From Brevibacillus_D fluminis_A (GTDB lineage Bacteria; Bacillota; Bacilli; Brevibacillales; Brevibacillaceae), in the NCBI RefSeq assembly GCF_052072235.1, contig NZ_CM125436.1, positions 3,156,001 through 3,220,000 of the forward strand: a stretch of DNA of 64,000 bases, in the 5' to 3' direction. This document shows, piece by piece, positions 61,340 to 64,000 of this stretch. The notes below the pieces were generated by a model. The model was not told the origin of the DNA. It worked only from the letters and a program-made list of their open reading frames with translations, and searched no databases. Position 1 is the stretch's first letter, and the number at the start of each line of letters is the position of its first letter. The position numbers and the translations under genes are program-made.

Positions 61340-61412
61340 TGCCGGCGATAGGACTTGAACCCACAACCCCCTGATTACAAGTCAGGTGCTCTACCAATTG
61401 AGCTACACCGGC
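61340..61412 (-). tRNA. tRNA-Thr (anticodon TGT)
   Basis: Acceptor GCCGGTG/CGCCGGC, anticodon loop CTTGTAA giving TGT, T-loop GTTCAAGTC. Precedes tRNA-Leu on the minus strand by 26 bp; both probably on one transcript. Confidence 0.95.
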
Positions 61413-61513
61413 ACGATCATATTATTGCATCTCTTTGATGCTTTTTGAATATACCATATGATAGATTCAAACGTCAATAGTAGTTTTTTTTTAAAAAAAG
61501 AGAGAATGATCGC

Positions 61514-61837
61514 TCATTCCCTCTCCTCTGCCTGGTCTTTTTCCTGCAGGACTTCTTCCGCCCATGTTACGAAAACGGCAAGCGCTGCTTCCACATCCGA
61601 GAAAACCTGCTCGGCTTCACAGACGTAATCCGGAAAATCGGTGATCCGGTTGCGGCGGATCCGAACCCCGTCTTCCTCGCATTTGATTTCCAAAAATGCA
61701 GGGACGGCTTCGTCGATGCCGTACGAGTTTTCCAGAAATTCATAGCTGCGCACCCATTCGAGAATGCGAATCTCATTGGGGCGCAAGCGCAGCACTTGCT
61801 CCAATGACATGATCGTTTCATTGCCGTAATAATGCAT
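61514..61837 (-). CDS. Hypothetical protein (107 aa)
   Basis: Acidic soluble protein (SLEQVLRLRPNEIRILEWVRSYEFLENSYGID, then VRIRRNRITDFPDYVCEAEQVFSD). No family recognised. It ends near the tRNAs and follows the thioredoxin-like gene by 12 bp, so it may share its transcript. A second ATG, ten residues in, is possible. Confidence 0.65.
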   Translation of the reverse strand: MHYYGNETIMSLEQVLRLRPNEIRILEWVRSYEFLENSYGIDEAVPAFLEIKCEEDGVRIRRNRITDFPDYVCEAEQVFSDVEAALAVFVTWAEEVLQEKDQAEERE

Positions 61838-61849
61838 CGGTCTACCTGC

Positions 61850-62416
61850 TTAGAACGAAGAGAGCAGGTTGCGCAATTCCTTGACAATCACCGTTTGATA
61901 ACCGGTGCCCTCGCCGTATTGCTTCAGCATCTCGCTGCGCGCTACCTTGATGTTCTCTTCATAATCCGCTGCACTGCGGTCCGGATTCGCTTGTTTGAAC
62001 GCGACCATGACCTCCTGCACATGTTTTGGACGCGGGCCCCACGTACCCAGCACGTAACCGCCGGTATCGGCGATGATGACGACCGGAATCGACCGTCCGC
62101 CCATGGTCAAAAACTGATCCATCGTATCCAGATGATCTTCCATCACCAAAATTTCTACAGGCATGCCTGTCTCTTCCAGCGCTTTCAAGACGACAGGCAC
62201 ATTGCGCACGACATCGCCGCACCATTCAGCCGCGAGGATCAGGCAGCGCAAGTCATCGCGGAACTGCAAGGATTGAAAAAACTTTTGATCCTCCTCGTGT
62301 TCCCATGCAAACGATTCGTACCAGTTCAGGAATGCCTCTTTGTTTTTTTCCATCGACTCGATAAATGCTGCGGGCTTTAAACCTTTGCCCAGTTTATCCG
62401 CTACGTTTTTGCTCAT
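61850..62416 (-). CDS. Thioredoxin-family protein (WCGD motif)
   Basis: 188-aa thioredoxin-fold protein. The active-site region is LILAAEWCGDVVRNVPV near 59-75, with only one cysteine in place of CxxC (WCGD), so it is not a standard disulfide reductase. RSIPVVIIADTGG near 107-119 is the cis-proline region. The same group occurs in many Bacilli with unknown role. It overlaps the YycC-like gene by 4 bp. Confidence 0.82.
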   Translation of the reverse strand: MSKNVADKLGKGLKPAAFIESMEKNKEAFLNWYESFAWEHEEDQKFFQSLQFRDDLRCLILAAEWCGDVVRNVPVVLKALEETGMPVEILVMEDHLDTMDQFLTMGGRSIPVVIIADTGGYVLGTWGPRPKHVQEVMVAFKQANPDRSAADYEENIKVARSEMLKQYGEGTGYQTVIVKELRNLLSSF

Positions 62417-62583
62417 GATTCGTCTCCTCCTTTGGTTTCCTCGGTTTCCTTGCTCTCTTGGGCAAGCTCCATCAGCTTTTTCATCAAGATATGCTGGGGC
62501 ATGTGCATGAGCTGCTCGAGCGGCACATTCAGTTTTTCCGCCAGCTTCACAGCGGTTTCAGCCGATATTTGCAGGGGCCTCAT
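62413..62583 (-). CDS. YycC-like protein
   Basis: 56-aa protein. MRPLQISAETAVKLAEKLNVPLEQLMHMPQHILMKKLMEL matches the YycC family of Bacilli, function unknown. Start ATG 62583 follows AAGGAGG; an upstream in-frame TTG lies before that site. It overlaps the thioredoxin-like gene (ATGA), so the pair is coupled. Confidence 0.78.
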   Translation of the reverse strand: MRPLQISAETAVKLAEKLNVPLEQLMHMPQHILMKKLMELAQESKETEETKGGDES

Positions 62584-62691
62584 CCCTTTTCTCCTCCTTG
62601 CCAAGCATGCTCGGTTATGTAGATACTCTCTTCATAGTACGGGAAAATAGGCGAGTTTACCAGTCTTGCACATGCGAAAAGGCCGCAAACA

Positions 62692-62729
62692 CAAAGCCCC
62701 GGCACAGCGATGCCGTGCACAGGGCTTTG
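62692..62729 (-). terminator. Probable terminator hairpin
   Basis: CAAAGCCC...GGGCTTTG stem just downstream of the next small gene; T tract weak. Confidence 0.5.
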
Positions 62730-62736
62730 CAGCCGT

Positions 62737-62937
62737 TTATTTTCCTCTGGTCAAGATGCATGGGACGCCAAAGCCGATCGCCCCTGGCTTCGACATCTTT
62801 TCCAAATAGGTTAACCCGCGCTGGCATTGCTGCTTGCATGCCGCACATGTTTGTGACGTGACAATTTTCATATTGCGTTTGCTGCGTTCAACTGCTGCCG
62901 GATCTTTCTTTTTGATCTTTTTCCCCGTTTTTGCCAC
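62737..62937 (-). CDS. Conserved hypothetical small cysteine protein (66 aa)
   Basis: Basic N-terminus (AKTGKKIKKKDPAAVERSKRN), then TCAACKQQCQRGLTYLEKM and GVPCIL with four cysteines that may bind metal. GTG start at 62937 after AGAGG; an ATG frame further upstream has no ribosome site. I think it is conserved in Bacilli but give no function. Confidence 0.62.
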   Translation of the reverse strand: MAKTGKKIKKKDPAAVERSKRNMKIVTSQTCAACKQQCQRGLTYLEKMSKPGAIGFGVPCILTRGK

Positions 62938-63017
62938 AGGACCTCTGCCCCTTCCCGCCGATAGGTATCGCCCTATCATCATATGTGGGAATGGCACTGC
63001 CCTCTCTAGTTGTTCGT

Positions 63018-63194
63018 CTAATGTTTATCCCATATTTCGTATGGATCATTCTCCATCATGCTGAAATAACCCCGTTTCGTCTCCTGAAAGCGTTTGCTTG
63101 GAAATGTACTGCCCTCATCACAGGCAGCATCCGTGCCGAGATCCATGCGCGTCAGTTTGACAGGACGCTTCTCCTTTTCCAGTTTGTCTAGCAA
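63018..63194 (-). CDS. Hypothetical protein (58 aa)
   Basis: Charged soluble protein (LDKLEKEKRPVKLTRMDLGTDAACDEGSTF ... MMENDPYEIWDKH). TTG start at 63194 follows AAGGAG with a five-base spacer, a good ribosome site; no ATG is better placed. No family recognised. Confidence 0.55.
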   Translation of the reverse strand: MLDKLEKEKRPVKLTRMDLGTDAACDEGSTFPSKRFQETKRGYFSMMENDPYEIWDKH

Positions 63195-63679
63195 TTTTAC
63201 TCCTTGCACCGATGATCCCCTCCCCGCAAATCTTCGACACCCACGCACATCAAGATCCATGCGTTATTACCTTATGTGGCGTGAAAATGGTTTATGCCAT
63301 CCGCAATGGTAAAGGTAACCGACGAAAACCAAGCCTTATCAAAAGCAATGGTTGACAACCCGTTTTTTTCCAAGTACGATCGAGAGCAGGAGATAGACGA
63401 AAGGGGAATCTAGCGAATGCCAGCTACATTGTAATGGTTACGCAATAAAGTGAAGATCGTATCGACGTTCTAGCCGTTTTTTTGAAACGGGCTGCCGACT
63501 ACGGGATACGTCTGTCCACTTTTAACCATTACAGGGAACGCAGGCAATCGGTAGCGATAAACGATTCCAAGCGGAAAACCTTTTTTGGTTTCCGCTTTTT
63601 CTTTTGGAAATCTTCTATCTCCATTCTCTCCGAAGTGTCGGTTCCTTCTGATCGCAACGATAAAAGGAGGAAACTCACG
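63195..63679 (+). other. Leader region with promoter and possible gene fragment
   Basis: A promoter-like TTGACA at 63345-63350, 17-bp spacer and TACGAT lies here. An open frame on the plus strand encodes DRIDVLAVFLKRAADYGIRL then FNHYRERRQSV (about 63459-63555) but has a stop upstream (MVTQ-stop) and no ribosome site, so it looks like a decayed gene or chance. A terminator follows at 63569-63601. Confidence 0.4.
63569..63601 (+). terminator. Terminator upstream of the last acetyltransferase gene
   Basis: AAGCGGAAAACC..GGTTTCCGCTT followed by TTTTC. Confidence 0.8.
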
Positions 63680-64000
63680 ATGAGTTCATTGAAAAGCTTC
63701 CCTACACTCGAAACACAACGCCTGCGCTTGCGCGAGATGACCGAACACGACGCCGCCGATCTGTTTGGCTACTATTCGGATCGCGAGGTGACGAAATATT
63801 TGGATTGGTTTGGCCCTTCTTCGGAAGAAGCCGCCAAGCGAATGATCGCCAGCTGGAACGAAGGCTTTCAGGAAGACCGGCTGATCCGCTGGGGCATTAC
63901 GTTAAAAAGCGATGACATCGTGATCGGGACGATCATCATCAACCCGGTGCGCGGCCCATTCCGCTGGAAACTGCCGATCGTCATCGGCTATGAGCTGGCC
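63680..64000 (+). CDS. GNAT-family N-acetyltransferase (cut by window end)
   Basis: First 107 residues of a RimJ-type acetyltransferase: FPTLETQRLRLREMTEHDAADLFGYYSDREVTKYLDW at the start, then ITLKSDDIVIGTIIINPVRG and IVIGYELA at the window end. The acetyl-CoA loop lies beyond. The ATG follows AAAGGAGG. Confidence 0.86.
   Translation, partial: MSSLKSFPTLETQRLRLREMTEHDAADLFGYYSDREVTKYLDWFGPSSEEAAKRMIASWNEGFQEDRLIRWGITLKSDDIVIGTIIINPVRGPFRWKLPIVIGYELA

Noticed and set aside
1..64000. CRISPR array or classic defence system
   Set aside because: No regularly spaced direct repeats, cas genes or recognisable restriction, toxin or abortive-infection genes were found.

Overview
The window looks like a chromosomal segment of a spore-forming Bacillota, most like Paenibacillaceae such as Brevibacillus. 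The evidence is a Tlp small acid-soluble spore protein, KapB, a Gmad2 lipoprotein, a spore-type LysM/GH18 hydrolase, S-layer-homology (SLH) proteins, Bacillus-type ribosome-binding sites, and lysine and cobalamin riboswitches. The genus is inference; no rRNA is present.

Layout: 0.1-6.5 kb is a polyamine module: potABCD (+) and, beyond a convergent nitroreductase, a putrescine aminotransferase (-). Both transcription units have a textbook sigma-54 promoter, and both carry a similar GAGAA/TTCTC palindrome about 85-100 bp upstream. 6.6-11.9 kb holds small housekeeping operons (AlaX editing enzyme, KapB, CDGSH protein plus a 40-aa membrane peptide; LysM/GH18 hydrolase; thioredoxin). 12.0-12.74 kb is a TnpA-only IS200/IS605 element whose 3' end looks like a TnpB-type omega RNA although no tnpB is present. 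12.8-16.1 kb holds mnmA, an orphan ACT protein, an AraC regulator and tlp.

The centrepiece is 16.2-25.85 kb. A cobalamin riboswitch with a terminator precedes seven same-strand, mostly abutting genes: a secreted alpha/alpha-barrel protein, a DUF4430+SLH protein, a barrel+SLH protein, a membrane-anchored DUF4430 protein, and an ECF transporter (S, T and a fused A1A2 ATPase). Barrel plus DUF4430-type beta domain is the architecture of animal intrinsic factor/transcobalamin. I therefore read this operon as a cell-surface corrinoid capture and relay system feeding an ECF importer.

25.9-39.7 kb is mixed: DUF952, secreted nuclease, YkgJ-like protein, Gmad2 lipoprotein, quinone-oxidoreductase-like enzyme, RpiR regulator, M14-like deacylase, a MerR/carboxymuconolactone-decarboxylase/UPF0173 operon with a MerR-type operator, and a DUF3231 gene with a forespore-type promoter. 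39.9-47.4 kb contains two APC permeases, two amidohydrolases and a MerR regulator; two nearly identical MerR-type promoters (19-bp spacer, TATAAT) drive the cluster. 47.5-57.9 kb holds selO, a tRNA-Gly, dapA under a lysine riboswitch, a MocR/LysN-like aminotransferase, a D-aminoacylase and an M23 peptidase. 58-64 kb holds a repeat-bearing COG4705-like membrane protein, a polysaccharide deacetylase, tRNA-Leu and tRNA-Thr, small conserved genes and a GNAT acetyltransferase that runs off the end.
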